Assembly: GCF_964204865.1 (NCBI RefSeq)
Contig: NC_135251.1
Location: forward strand, 13,392,001 to 13,456,000
Origin: Styela clava
Taxonomy: Eukaryota; Chordata; Ascidiacea; Stolidobranchia; Styelidae
DNA length: 64,000 nucleotides
Direction of reading: 5' to 3'
Of the stretch, positions 14,446-26,400 are shown in pieces (positions within the stretch are counted from its first letter, which is position 1; the number at the start of each line of letters is the position of its first letter). The notes beneath the pieces are model-generated. The model was given only the letters and a program-made list of their open reading frames with translations, did not search any database and was not told the DNA's origin. The position numbers and the translations under genes are program-made.

Positions 14446-17400
14446 CTTTCGTGGTCTGGATGCGCAACACGGCATAAGCAAAATGACATTGATATTACTT
14501 TATGATCCAAGTATTAATATCTTATGGTAGAACCATATTAAGTTAGGCGTTTGATATTGGCAATAAAACTTGTTGCATATTTTTCGTTTCACTCTCATCT
14601 ACTCTAACCATGAAATACACAATTACCTTAGTGCGGATACGTCATAGCCTACATTGTGAAATAAGAGAATATGTTGATATTTGAGTATAGTTGATGTTTG
14701 TATTAACGTTATATATTTGTGTTAATTGAAAAACTGAAAATAATAAGTCCTCAACATGTCATTCAAAGAGATTCAAAAATATAACGTTAGAGATTGATCA
14801 TCATCATTGAATTGAAGGAATAATGATATCTCTTGTTCTGACACCTTTCACAATAACACAGATCTAAATCTTTTAAATACGAGATGTTATAAGTTTTCAT
14901 TTGTATCAGGAAGTTAATTTACAGAATAATAAATAAGCTGTGGTTTGATGCAACTTTTCATCCAATCGTCATTAAAAAAAATTCGGGTCGAATTTATGAA
15001 CGTAATTTATGGAAAATTCTTCTCAACCTAAGAAAGAAAACAAAGCAGTTGTAAATTCAAGATCATTGCGTATAATATTTCATTGAGTTGAATTAACACG
15101 ACAAGATTTCGTGTTTGCTTGAAATTCGTCTTGAATTAAATTTTTCATGTTTTGGCGAAGTCAACGCATTGTGACATCGGCGTTCGATAAAACGTTGCAC
15201 AAGACGTAAAGGCCAATCCAAGGTATTAAAACATTTAACAACGATCAGAGAAAGTAAAACCAAACGTGAATATTATTATTATTACGGATTAAGGTGAAGA
15301 AATCGCAGCTACAGGAATCACAAAATACGCGCTACTATACCAACATTTTGACAATGGTAATATATATGGTGCTATTGATTTATCTTTCTTAATGTTGTAT
15401 TTAAAACTGCAACCAAATATTCAATTAAACCATCTTAGACATTGGATCTGTAGCAAAGAAGTTTGGATATAAACATTGTGACATAGGTATTCTTTGAAAG
15501 ATTTGAATAGGCTGAAAAAACTTAGCATCCCGATACGCAACAACATTGAATTAAAACAGAATGATTGTTATCTATGAGTTTTGATTGGTAAACCATGTTG
15601 AAACATAATATAAAATTAGTCGTTAGGTGTCATTATAGAGCAACTTGAATAATATCAAATAGAAGCCAACCTAAAACTCTGCCATGAAACGAAATTCAAT
15701 ATCACCTACGATTATTCATTGGTAATACAATGAAAACGAACGAACACAAAAATATTAATATAACGCCATAGAACGATATTCAATTCGTACCTCCTGAAGT
15801 ATGCGCACCAAGATGGCGCACAAACTGCACTCAGATTGTGTACTAGTTTAGGGTTCAGGTTATGCGACATCTTGGTGCGCATATTTCAGGAGTACCTTCA
15901 ATTCGCTTACGGTTTTTATTGGTAATACATTGAAAACGAACGAACACAAAATATGTTAATAATAATTCAATTCAACAATTGGGCGATTTACCTTCTATAT
16001 ACACAATCTTTTATATATCATGTAATTCCAAATTAATAGGTCACAAAGCGCCAGACTTGAACGTTCGATTTAATTTTCATTCATGTGTATATAGTGATGA
16101 TTAATAAAAAAAAAAACGTGTAATTATTAGACCAAATCAATGAAATATGTACAAGCTGGTAATTATAATGTTCAATTAATCCGAACCTTGCTTAGGCTTT
16201 AATGATTGGTTCGATGAATTGATTCGAGTCCGAAGTGCTGATATCACGTATTTGAAGTCCAACATGTTTTAGATTTGTGCTCCACAAAACTATATTTCAG
16301 AATATGGTGATCAATTTCAAAACAAACGGTATGGAATATTTTTTATAAAAAAATGAAAATACCAATAAAGTTATTCTGGACTTTTTCAAAATTCCATAAT
16401 CTTGCTATAGCAAAACATAACTGCCGTGTCTCCTTAGATGCAGTATCATTGTTTACAGACGAATAAACATCACTGAGACGTCTGCAAGGTGACGCAGATG
16501 CAGCAACGTTAAATTCATCAGACCACGACATGTATTTCACCTCGATCACTAAATGGATGAAAAGTCCTGCTGAGAAATTAAACAAGTTTTGCCGGACATG
16601 CATTTCCGTCTCGTTTCCCTCAGTGCCCATGTTTATGGTATTATAGTCTATCACAAACATCAAATATCTAGATGGGAATCTACAAGAACTGAAATGCTAA
16701 TTTGACCCGAAAAGGCCATGCCTAGTTGAACAGTTTATGGATTTCACCAAATACGTAGAATTATTCTAAATCGACTCCTTGGTAAGGTTTTGTCGATGTG
16801 CTTATTTTCTTGAACATTATCCTCGAACGTTCATTTTCGTTCGTCTTTGTTTGATTCCGATCTATTATTCACAAAACAACGAGGCGCTAAAAATCCCCGC
16901 CTAAATGTTCCATTCAATTAATTTGATGTATTCAACATTGATCCAATATTCAATCCAGTTAATTACTACATCTACTGATACATCCCTTACTACGAAATTG
17001 ATGCACATGTTAGTTCATGAGAAGGCGTAATCGTGTTGCCTTTTTCTTCGGAGACTTCATTTTTCAGTGCTAAATAAGTCTGAATAGTTGCTGGTCACCT
17101 CGAAAGTGATTTCTTGTAAAAAAAATATGAATAAATTTTCACAATTTTGGATTACATTGTGAAAAACAAAGCAATAGCCATATAAAATTATATGCACGTT
17201 CTTGGCACTTATCACTTGGTACTTACTTATCTTATCAGTTCTTACAATATATATTTGTGATCACATTGATAAAATGGAATGGCGTTATCAACTTTTCATA
17301 TCACATATCATGATTTGCTTAGTTTTTATCTAAATTAAAAATAAATTGTGAATAGATACTAGCTGAATTTCAAACAATCAGAATGCTCGATGTACGATTG

Positions 17401-18667
17401 AAAATTATTTTTGAAGTATAGGACTTCTAATTTAGTTGAAGATACCCCAACAAAGATAACACAAATTAACTATCACAAAATTTGTAACTATGAATTTTTA
17501 TCCATCCACCAACTCAAACTTCGATTCGAAAATATTACGTGTTTATTATTTTGGGAAGTTTTTTTATTTCTAGTAATTGATATTCATTTATTCCTCCATT
17601 AATTACAAATATTTTAATTTTGATTTTTGAAATTATTTAAAGGTATACAAATACATACTTGTTTATATATATATATATATATATACTATTTTTCGTCCCA
17701 ATAAACGTAAATTAGATTCTGATTTTTCATGGAACGGATTTGCCATTAGAGCCTGAGCTAACCTAGTGTGAATCGAGTCTTCCCACGTTGCACCTGTATG
17801 TGTACACAACGGACGATGCTTATTTCGCGCGGACAAAATTGCGACTTCCTTACAGATTCTTGCACCTGCAGTTACAGGAAGGTGTGGCAAACTTAGCAAT
17901 ATCTATCCGCTTGCCAATTTTACAATATCGCGCCGGGCAGATTTGAAATTTCATGTTTGTTATGTTAAAAGTTTTAGTCGCGATTTAGATTTACTGATGC
18001 GCAATTTCAAAATAAGCCTAGACATATCCCAAAATTATTCATTTTGCCTTTCTTCAATGAGTTTCTTCAATCTTGTTGTAGTCGTGGGTTGTTGCACCTG
18101 TCAGGTACCTAATTATATTTATATATGAAAATAAAATAATAATAGCCTTCTGTGAACCCGTAAATCGTTGATATGTTCTGTATCACAAACAAGTATTCAG
18201 GTAAAGAAAATCAAAATGTTATCGTTATCGTGTCATTTGTGCATGTATGGATTATTACATGTGTACGGTAATCTGACTCTCATCAAGTAATTATTTTTCC
18301 CAAAGAAAATATACAAAGCATCAAACGTCAAGATGTTCAATGCAATAAAACGTTTGTCATAGATTAGAAAAAGTAAAACCAAATGTGAATGTTATTACAG
18401 TAATGGATTAACGTAAGAAATAGAAGCTGTAAATCTGAAACATATGCGCAATGATACTAATATTATTAAATGAAAATTTACTTGTGGGTATGGTCCTTTG
18501 AAGATGTTATTAGCGATCACTACTATTCTATGTTATATATTATATATATCCACGTTGAATTTAGATTTATAAACAATTACCAAACTATTCGTTCAACATA
18601 AATATTCTTTGATGTTTTGAATTGGCAAATTATGTTTTTATCTTCACAACATGACTTGGAAATATTT
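14446..18667 (+). repeat. Array unit 4
   Basis: A full-length copy of about 4.22 kb. Its extra length relative to unit 3 is largely explained at 15690-15970, where a segment of roughly 100 bp is locally duplicated and a 109-bp MITE has inserted into one copy. AT microsatellite at about 17665-17685. Confidence 0.88.
15788..15896. mobile_element. 109-bp MITE with 9-bp target duplication in array unit 4
   Basis: The two ends are inverted copies of each other over about 35 bases (tacctcctgaagtatgcgca at the left; the complement of tgcgcatatttcaggagtac at the right). It is flanked by ttcaattcg on both sides (15779-15787 and 15897-15905). Units 3 and 5 show the empty site as a single uninterrupted 'acaattcgcctacggtta' block. 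A 9-bp duplication suggests a Mutator-like transposase in trans; the superfamily call is an inference. Confidence 0.8.
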
Positions 18668-21600
18668 CTCTCGCGGCCTGGATGCGCAACACGGCATAAG
18701 CAATATGACATTGCTATTACTTTATGATCCAAGTATCAATATCTTATGGTAGAACCATATTAATTTAGGCGTTTGATATTGGCAATAAAACTTGTTGCAT
18801 ATTTTTCGTTTCACTCTCATCTACTCTTACCATGTAATACACAATTACCTCAGTGCGGATACGTCATAGCCTACATTGTGAAATAAGAGAATATGTTGAT
18901 ATTTGAGTATAGTTGATGTTTGTATTAACGTTATATATTTGTGTGAATTGAAAAACTGAAAATTATAAGTCCTCACGACGTCATTCTAGGAGATTCGAAA
19001 ATATAAAGTTAGAGATTGATCATCATCATTGAATTGAAGGAATAATGATATCTCTTGTTCTGACACCTCTCACAACAACACAGATCTAAATCTTTTAAAT
19101 ACGAGATGTTATAAGTTTTCATTTGTATCAGGAAGTTGATTTACAGAATAATAAATAAGCTGTGGTTTGATGCAACTTTTCATCCAGTGGTCATTGAGAA
19201 AATTTCGGGTCGAATTTATGAACGTAATTTATGGAAAATTCTTCTCAACCTAAGAAAGAAAACAAAGCAGTTGTAAATTTAGGATCATTGCGCATAATAT
19301 TCCATTGAGTTGAATTAACACGACAAGATTTCGTGTTTTGCTTGAAATTCGCCTTGGATTCAATTTTTCATGCTCTGGTGAAGTCGACGCATTGTGACAT
19401 CAGCGTTCGATAAAACGGTGCACAAGACGTAAAAGCCAATATGCTCAACGTATTAAAACATTTGAACAACGATCAGAGAAAGTAAAGCCAAACGTGAATA
19501 TTATTATTATTATTACGGATTAAAGTGAGAAAAATCGCAGCTACAGGAATCACAAAATACGCGCTACTATACCAACATTTTGACAATGGTAATAATATAT
19601 ATGGTGTTATTGAATTATCTTTCTTAATGTTGTATTCAAAACTGCAACCAAATATTCATTTAAATCATCTTAGACATTGGATCTGCAGCAAAGAAGTTTG
19701 GATATAAACATTGTAACATAGATGTTCTTTAAAAAATTTAAATAAACTCAAAAAACCTAGCATCTTGATACGCAACAACATTGATTTAAAACGGAATGAC
19801 TGTAATCTATAAGTTTTGATTGGAAAACCATGTTGGAACATAATAAATAATTAGTCGTTAGGTGTCATTATAGAGCAACTTGAACAATATCAATTAGAAG
19901 CCAACCTAAAACTTTGCCTTAGAACGATATACAATTCGCCTACGGTTATTTATTGGTAATACAATGAAATCAAACGAACACAAAATATATTAATATATGA
20001 ATTCAACAAATTGTGAGATTTACCTGCTATATTTCATGTAATTCCAAATTAATAGGTCACAAAGCGCCAGACTTGAACGTTCGATTTAATTTTAGCCGTA
20101 TAGTATTTATGTGTATATAGTGATGATTATTAAAAAAACAACGTGTAATTATTAGATCAAATCAATGAAATATGTACAAGCTGGTAATTATAATGTTCAA
20201 TTAATCCGAACTTTGCTTAGGCTCTAATGATTGGTTCGATGAATTGATTCGAGTCCGAAGTGCTGATATCACGTATTTGAAGTCCAACATGTTTAAGATT
20301 TGTGCTCCACAAAACTATATTTCAGATTATGGTGATCAATTTCAAAACAAACGGTATGGAATATTTTTTATAAAAAAATGAAAATACCAATAAAGTTATT
20401 CTGGACATTTTCAAAATTCCATAATCTTGCTATAGCAAAACATAACTGCCGTGTCTCCTTAGATGCAGTATCATTGTTTACAGACGAATAAACATCACTG
20501 AGACGTCTGCAAGGTGACGCAGATGCAGCAACGTTAAATTCATCAGACCACGACATGTATTTCACCTCGATCACTAAATGGATGAAAAGTCCTGCTGAGA
20601 AATTAAACAAGTTTTGCCCGACATGCATTTCCGTCTCGTTTCCCTCAGTGCCCATGTTTATGGTATTATAGTCTATCACAAACATCAAATATCTAGATGG
20701 GAATCTACAAGAACTGAAATGCTAATTTGACCCGAAAATGCCATGCCTAGTTGAACTGTTTATGGATTTCACCAAATACGTAGAATTATTCTAAATCGAC
20801 TCCTTGGTAAGGTTTTGCGATGTGCTTATTTTCTTGAACATTTTCCTCGAACGTTCATTTTCGTTCGTCTTTGTTTGATTCCGATCTATTATTCACAAAA
20901 CAACGAGGCGCTAAAAATCCCCGCCTAAATGTTCCATTCAATTAATTTGATGTATTCAACATTGATCCAATATTTAATCCAGTTAATTACTACATCTACT
21001 AATACATCCCTTACTACGAAATTGATGCACATGTTAGTTCATGAGAAGGCGTAATCGTGTTGCCTTTTTCTTCGGAAACTTCATTTTTCTGTGCTTAATA
21101 AGTCTGAATAGTTGCTGGTCACCTCGAAAGTGATTTCTTGTAAAAAAAATATGAATAAATTTTCACAATTTTGAATTACATTGTGAAAAACAAAGCAATA
21201 GCCATATAAAATTATATACACGTTCTTGGCACTTATCACTTGGTACTTACTTATCTTATCAGTTCTTACGATATATATATTTGTAATCACATTGATTAAA
21301 TGGAATGGCGTTATCAACTTTTCATATCACATATCATGATTTGATTAATTTTTATCTAAATTAAAAATAAATTGTCAATAGATACTAGCTGAATTTCAAA
21401 CAATCAGAATGCTTGATGTACGATTAACAATAATTTTTAAAGTATAGGACTTCTAATTTAGTTGAAGATACCCCAACACAGAAAACACAAATTAACTATC
21501 ACAAAATTTGTAACTATGAATTTTTATCCATCCACCAACTCAAACTTCGATTCGAAAATATTACGTGTTTATTATTTTGGCGAAGTTTTTTTTATTTCTA

Positions 21601-22265
21601 GTAATTAATATTCATTTATTCCTCCATTAATTACAAATATTCAATTTTGATTTTTGAAATTATTTAAAGTTATACAAATACATACTTGTTTATATATATA
21701 TACTATTTTGCGTTTCAATAAATGTAAATTAGATTCTGATTTTTCATGGAACGGATTTGCCATTAGAGCCTGAGCTAACCAAGTGTGAATCGAGTTTTCC
21801 CACGTTGCACCTGTATGTGTACACAACGGACGATGCTTATTTCGCTCGGACAAAATTGCGACTTCCTTACAGATTCTTGCACCTGCAGTTACAGGAAGGT
21901 GTGGCAAACTTAGCAATATCTATCCGCTTGCCAATTTTACAATATCGCGCCGAGCAGATTTGAAATTTCATGTGTGTCATAATAAAAGTTTTTGACTCGA
22001 TTTAGATTTACTGCATGATACACATTCCAAAATAAGCCTAGACAATGCCACAAAGGTAGGCTATTAATTCGCATTTTTTTAAATGTGGTATTGAGTTCTG
22101 GCCATTTTGTAGTCGTGGGTTGGAGCACCTGTTAGGTACTTAATTTTATTTATATATGAAAATAAAATAATGATAGACTTCTGTGAACCCGTAAATCGTT
22201 GATAGAGATGATATGAGTCTGGTATTAGAAACAAGTATTCATGTAAACAAAAGCAAAATGTGTTA
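18668..22265 (+). repeat. Array unit 5 (right end, truncated)
   Basis: The last copy of the array. It is nearly identical to units 3 and 4 up to about 21960, then diverges strongly and stops near 22265, before the final few hundred bases seen in other units. The last stretch (22190-22265) is closer to unit 1 than to its neighbours. Confidence 0.85.
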
Positions 22266-22308
22266 TCGTAGTGAAGTCGCGATGCACTTGCTGCAAATCT
22301 GTTACGAT

Positions 22309-22497
22309 CCCCTCGGGGCTAGATTTCGAAAGTTACTCGGTTCGGAGAGATAACGGGACGGCGATGCGGGAATGCAGATATTAATTAGTAAACAGACCGA
22401 TAATCTAAGTCGTTATCACGCTGATAACGGAGGGTATAAATCACCCAGACAATGGGCTTGAACTTCATTCTGCCTTTTGGGATCGTGTTGCATTGAG
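22309..22497 (+). promoter_or_regulatory. CDC25 core promoter and non-coding first exon
   Basis: TATAAA lies at 22435-22440. A TCATTC initiator-like start sits about 32 bp downstream, near 22467, which is standard TATA-to-start spacing. A 5' splice site, GAG|GTAATA, ends a short leader exon at 22497. Upstream are four GATAA motifs (22349-22353, 22399-22403, the reverse at 22413-22417, and 22423-22427) and an AP-2-like CCCCTCGGGG at 22309-22318. CTTGAA at 22457-22462 resembles a CHR cell-cycle element at the start site. A matching acceptor, ttatcttcag, precedes 23355, about 100 nt before the start codon. Start site and binding sites are predictions from motif and spacing. Confidence 0.6.
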
Positions 22498-23457
22498 GTA
22501 ATACCAAAGCCAGGTTTACTTTTTGATTGTGACAATGTTTTCACTAAAGGCATTCGCTGATGTGAACATTTGATAAACTTCACCAGTTGCCCGGATGAAA
22601 TTAATGGACATATATAGTTTTAGACTAGGATTGAAAGCGATATAACAAAATATTTTCTGAATGGGTATAAGTAAGTATCAAAGCATCCTTGAAAAGAATT
22701 AATTTTGATTCTGTGGGATCCGAATGGGGATTAGGAGCGACCAAAGAGTGAGAGAGAAAATAAGAGAATAAAAGAGAGAGAGAATGAGAGACCTTCGCGG
22801 TAGAAAAAAGAGTGGACATCCTCGCGATTCAGATTTGTCCTACAGCTTATACATATTTGATTGCTGACTGCTCTTCGTAGACAGTATGGAATTACAGTTT
22901 CAATCGACTATTGTGCGGTCAATGATCGTTTTTGAGAGAAGAGACATGTCAAGGCATGTTCCTTTATTTAGTGACAGATGGGAAACGAACCCTTTTCACA
23001 CATGGCATGCTTCACCAGCCTGTCAGTTCATTATGAGCAATAGCTTACTAACCAGCGTCAGATGTCTTATATTATCATTGGAATATTTAATTTCGGGGTG
23101 CTGTTCAATTCTGAGTTAACCTTAGCAGTTATCAGGTTATAGGCTATTGTTATAAGAGCTTGTCAGGCAATATATTTGTATACAGGCCTACTTATGTAGT
23201 TATGTATATTTTATTAAAATGAACTGAATGTCAGTATTGCTTTCTGGCTTTACTGAGCTGCTAAATTCATGTAAATCTGTGAATACAGGAATAGCCAAAT
23301 AGTATACAGGTATAGATCAAGAGTCCAAAAATTTCACTATATTTTTATCTTCAGATTTGTATATTTATTTGGAATTACCAAACAGCCCTCTGAGGATCTA
23401 ATTGGCCCAATCTTGAGGGCTTATAAGTAATAATATATATCTGTTTCTATCGCTGAA

Positions 23458-26400
23458 ATGACGGATTCAGGATTCTCATCTGCTGCCTCACAAAGGTCAA
23501 CATCTTCGATTATAAGATCAACTCACATAAACTCGTTTTCAAGTTCTTTGAAGACGGATATGTATAATTTGCCAACAACCAATGAGGAGAATCAGGATTT
23601 TGGCGAAAATGCTTCAATCCCAAAACCAAGCATGTCATATCCAAGTAATTTTGGAAGACCAGTCATACCAAACAGGTCAGTACAACAATCGGATAGTAAT
23701 CAAGTGTTTCATTGATGGAGTGAATCCAGAAATCTGTAAATAATGCGATAGTATATTCAGATATAACTGACTTGACATACAGTGAATACTGGAATATTAT
23801 TGATTGTAGATTATCATACCATATGTCTTCTATTTCAGATTAATTTATGGCAAAAACCATGGAGGATATTCACCTGGATTATCGCCTTTTTCAAACCCAG
23901 ACATGTCACCAATGTCAAGTTTGACATATGATTTCAAAGAACTCAACACAAGGTGAGTCAACTGTTTATATAGTTATATATAAAACAAATTCAATAATAT
24001 TTTATTTCATTATTTTATAAATTCTGAAATTTGTATTTACAGTCACAACCAATCTGCCACTCCAAGAAAACGTTTGTCTTTGTCTAGTGTTTCGAGTTTA
24101 GATTCTCCTCACCCAAATGGGTCATCATTTTTTGGTTGCAATAACCTTAGCCATGTGTCACCAGCCCCATCATCTCTTGCGTCAAGCTACAACTCACCAC
24201 ACCAGCTTGCATTAGCTGATGACGGTGAGTTCTTATGAATATAATCTCTAAAATGTATCATTTGGATAAGTAAATGGCTATAAATTCAGTAGCATGGTCA
24301 TCAAAATTTTTGTCTCATTAGAATGTTGGATGGACGTGTTTATTCAATTTTTCAAAATCGAACTTTTTCGGGTAATTAGTAACATAACTTGTTTACTAAT
24401 CCGTGCCAATTCTAAATTGGCAAATAGCAGTGACAAACATTAAGTAGAAGGTATTGTAGACTAATTATAGTATTCAAGGGTGCAGATTGTAATGCAACTG
24501 TTGCCAGGTGGCTACATTTAGTAAGTTAAGTAGCTTTTCAGATTAGCAAGTGCAAGTTTCATTTGTGCTAGTTTGTATTTGTTTCAAGTCCAATATATAA
24601 TCCTCTTTACTACTTAACTTAACTTTCTATGGCCTGTTTTCTAAAATAGGTTTGCATACGTTGTCCACAAATTTAAAAGTGTTATGATTTGAATAATATG
24701 GATATGTATGGCTGACTTTTTGTCACTGGTTGTTCATATAGCCCTCAGGGAAGATGAATTCTTCACCGAGTTATAAAAAATTGTTAAATTTGGGTTTGAT
24801 ATATTGGAATTTGGTGATAATTTGCCGCCCGCAACATAAAAGTTTTCGTTTGTACGGCGCTAACAGATTTTAAAAATCCCGCGCCGCCCAATCTCGCACT
24901 TTACTGGGAGAGCACAGATGTTTGGATAATGAGCACTCACTCTCTCGCTCTTACTCGACCGTGAATTTTATGTCTCTTTTATTATCTTCTCGTCCCATCA
25001 AATTCATTCAAGGAGCGCAGTAGCGTCTCCTCGCTGTCACAAGCAGATGGCATAGTATTTCCCTCGCAAATTCCAGCGGCAACTTGCTTAACTCTTTCGT
25101 GATTTATTGTTGTAATTCATATTCAATTATAATTAACGACGACTATCATGTTTTCAAGTAACGGGTTATAAAATAGACGGGAAAAATGTGACCCTTCGCC
25201 GGTTTTATGATGACAGTCTTCCTGCTATATAGGAAATGGCTTCGAGTTTCGTTCGGATTCTTTTTAAATTAGATCGCTTTGTATCAATGAATTATCCCCA
25301 CGTCGCTTTGTATCACACGGTATTGTGTGTTTTTCGTGACAAATTGAATTCGTTGTTGTCGGTTTAAACCGTTGATACAGTTATGAATACAAATAACGCG
25401 TCGGTGCGTCTCCCATCAAGTACGCAAATATAACATGTTTAACAAATATTTCAAATTAAATACGTTGTTTCGAATCGATAGATTCACGCCAACGTCGCCG
25501 TCTTTCAATCGCCGCAGTTCAGCGAGAAATGGTCTGAAAAGCAAATAAACAAACTTTACTATTTCGACATTTGCGCTTGACGCTCTAGCAATGTGGCGCC
25601 GAATACGCGAAGCCTTGGTCACGTCGTTGCGTGGTATAATAATTGACGCCACTTTGAATTCTCTCTTATTAGCGTGGGTACGCTAGGCTAGTCCAGACAT
25701 TTAGCGTCTCTAGCTGCGTCATTCAATTTTCAACGATATTTACCGCTCCAGGTACATTTCTGTGGTTACAAACTGAGGAGAAATTTACTGTATAGGATTG
25801 GTTTTACGGCACAATGCATTGCAATGAGAACCATATCATGCGTAAAGCAGTAAAAGATTATCATTATCTTCATATATTGGCAGTACTAAATTAGTGATGT
25901 ATTATACTGCTCCAATTAGTCACAGCGTTTCCTTGTATCTTTCCTTGTAAATGTCCCTTTAACAAAAATTCATCAATCAATATCGCCCTCTCAATTTTGG
26001 TAATGTTGAATAGGAACAAAGAAATGTGCATTCGAAACAATGAGTTTTTAATTCACTAGCAATAAACGCCCGTATTATTAGCCGATATCCATTGTTGCGT
26101 AATAAAATGCTGATGCGAAAAGAAGCTTAACATACTTAATAAAACCATTCTTTGAAGACTTAGCTATCACACCCCTTTAAAAACCAAAAGGCGATACGAC
26201 AATCTGATCTATATTATACCTAAGTTGGTAAAAGTGTTAATGTTACATGGGGATTTTACGTGGCTCACGGCATTAAATGTAGCATCATTCTTAGCGAAAT
26301 TTAGGATTTATGACGTCTTACTAGACGTGAAAGTATATTTTTTAGATTATTTGAAAAATGCGCTTGTGCACAACATAAAAAAGTCGCGAACGATCTATTA

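Larger units (their letters stand above)
1..22265. repeat. Tandem array of ~4-kb units (six units, outer ones partial)
   Basis: The same ordered series of short conserved blocks recurs across the whole stretch. The anchor block 'ctctcg(t/c)gg(c/t)ctggatgcgcaacac' begins near 3434, 6822, 10401, 14446 and 18668, giving spacings of about 3.39, 3.58, 4.05 and 4.22 kb. All units are in the same orientation. By eye the units starting at 10401, 14446 and 18668 are nearly identical, while the two left units carry many substitutions and indels. Similarity stops abruptly near 22265, just before the CDC25 promoter. The longest open frames are about 60-120 codons and lie in A+T-rich DNA; none is recognisable. 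This is best called a macrosatellite-like or segmental tandem repeat. Transcribed noncoding RNA from the unit cannot be excluded. The left end lies outside the window. Confidence 0.93.

Noticed and set aside
16343-16663. 106-codon minus-strand frame shared by units 4 and 5
   Set aside because: The same block in units 0-2 is broken by stops and indels; similarity between units 4 and 5 follows from their recent common origin.
1-22265. CRISPR array or rDNA repeat
   Set aside because: Units are thousands of bases long with eukaryotic context; no 5S, 18S, 5.8S or 28S segment is recognisable.
22886-23119. 77-codon plus frame upstream of CDC25
   Set aside because: Falls in the predicted 5'UTR intron, no motif, and not in the frame or splice context of CDC25.
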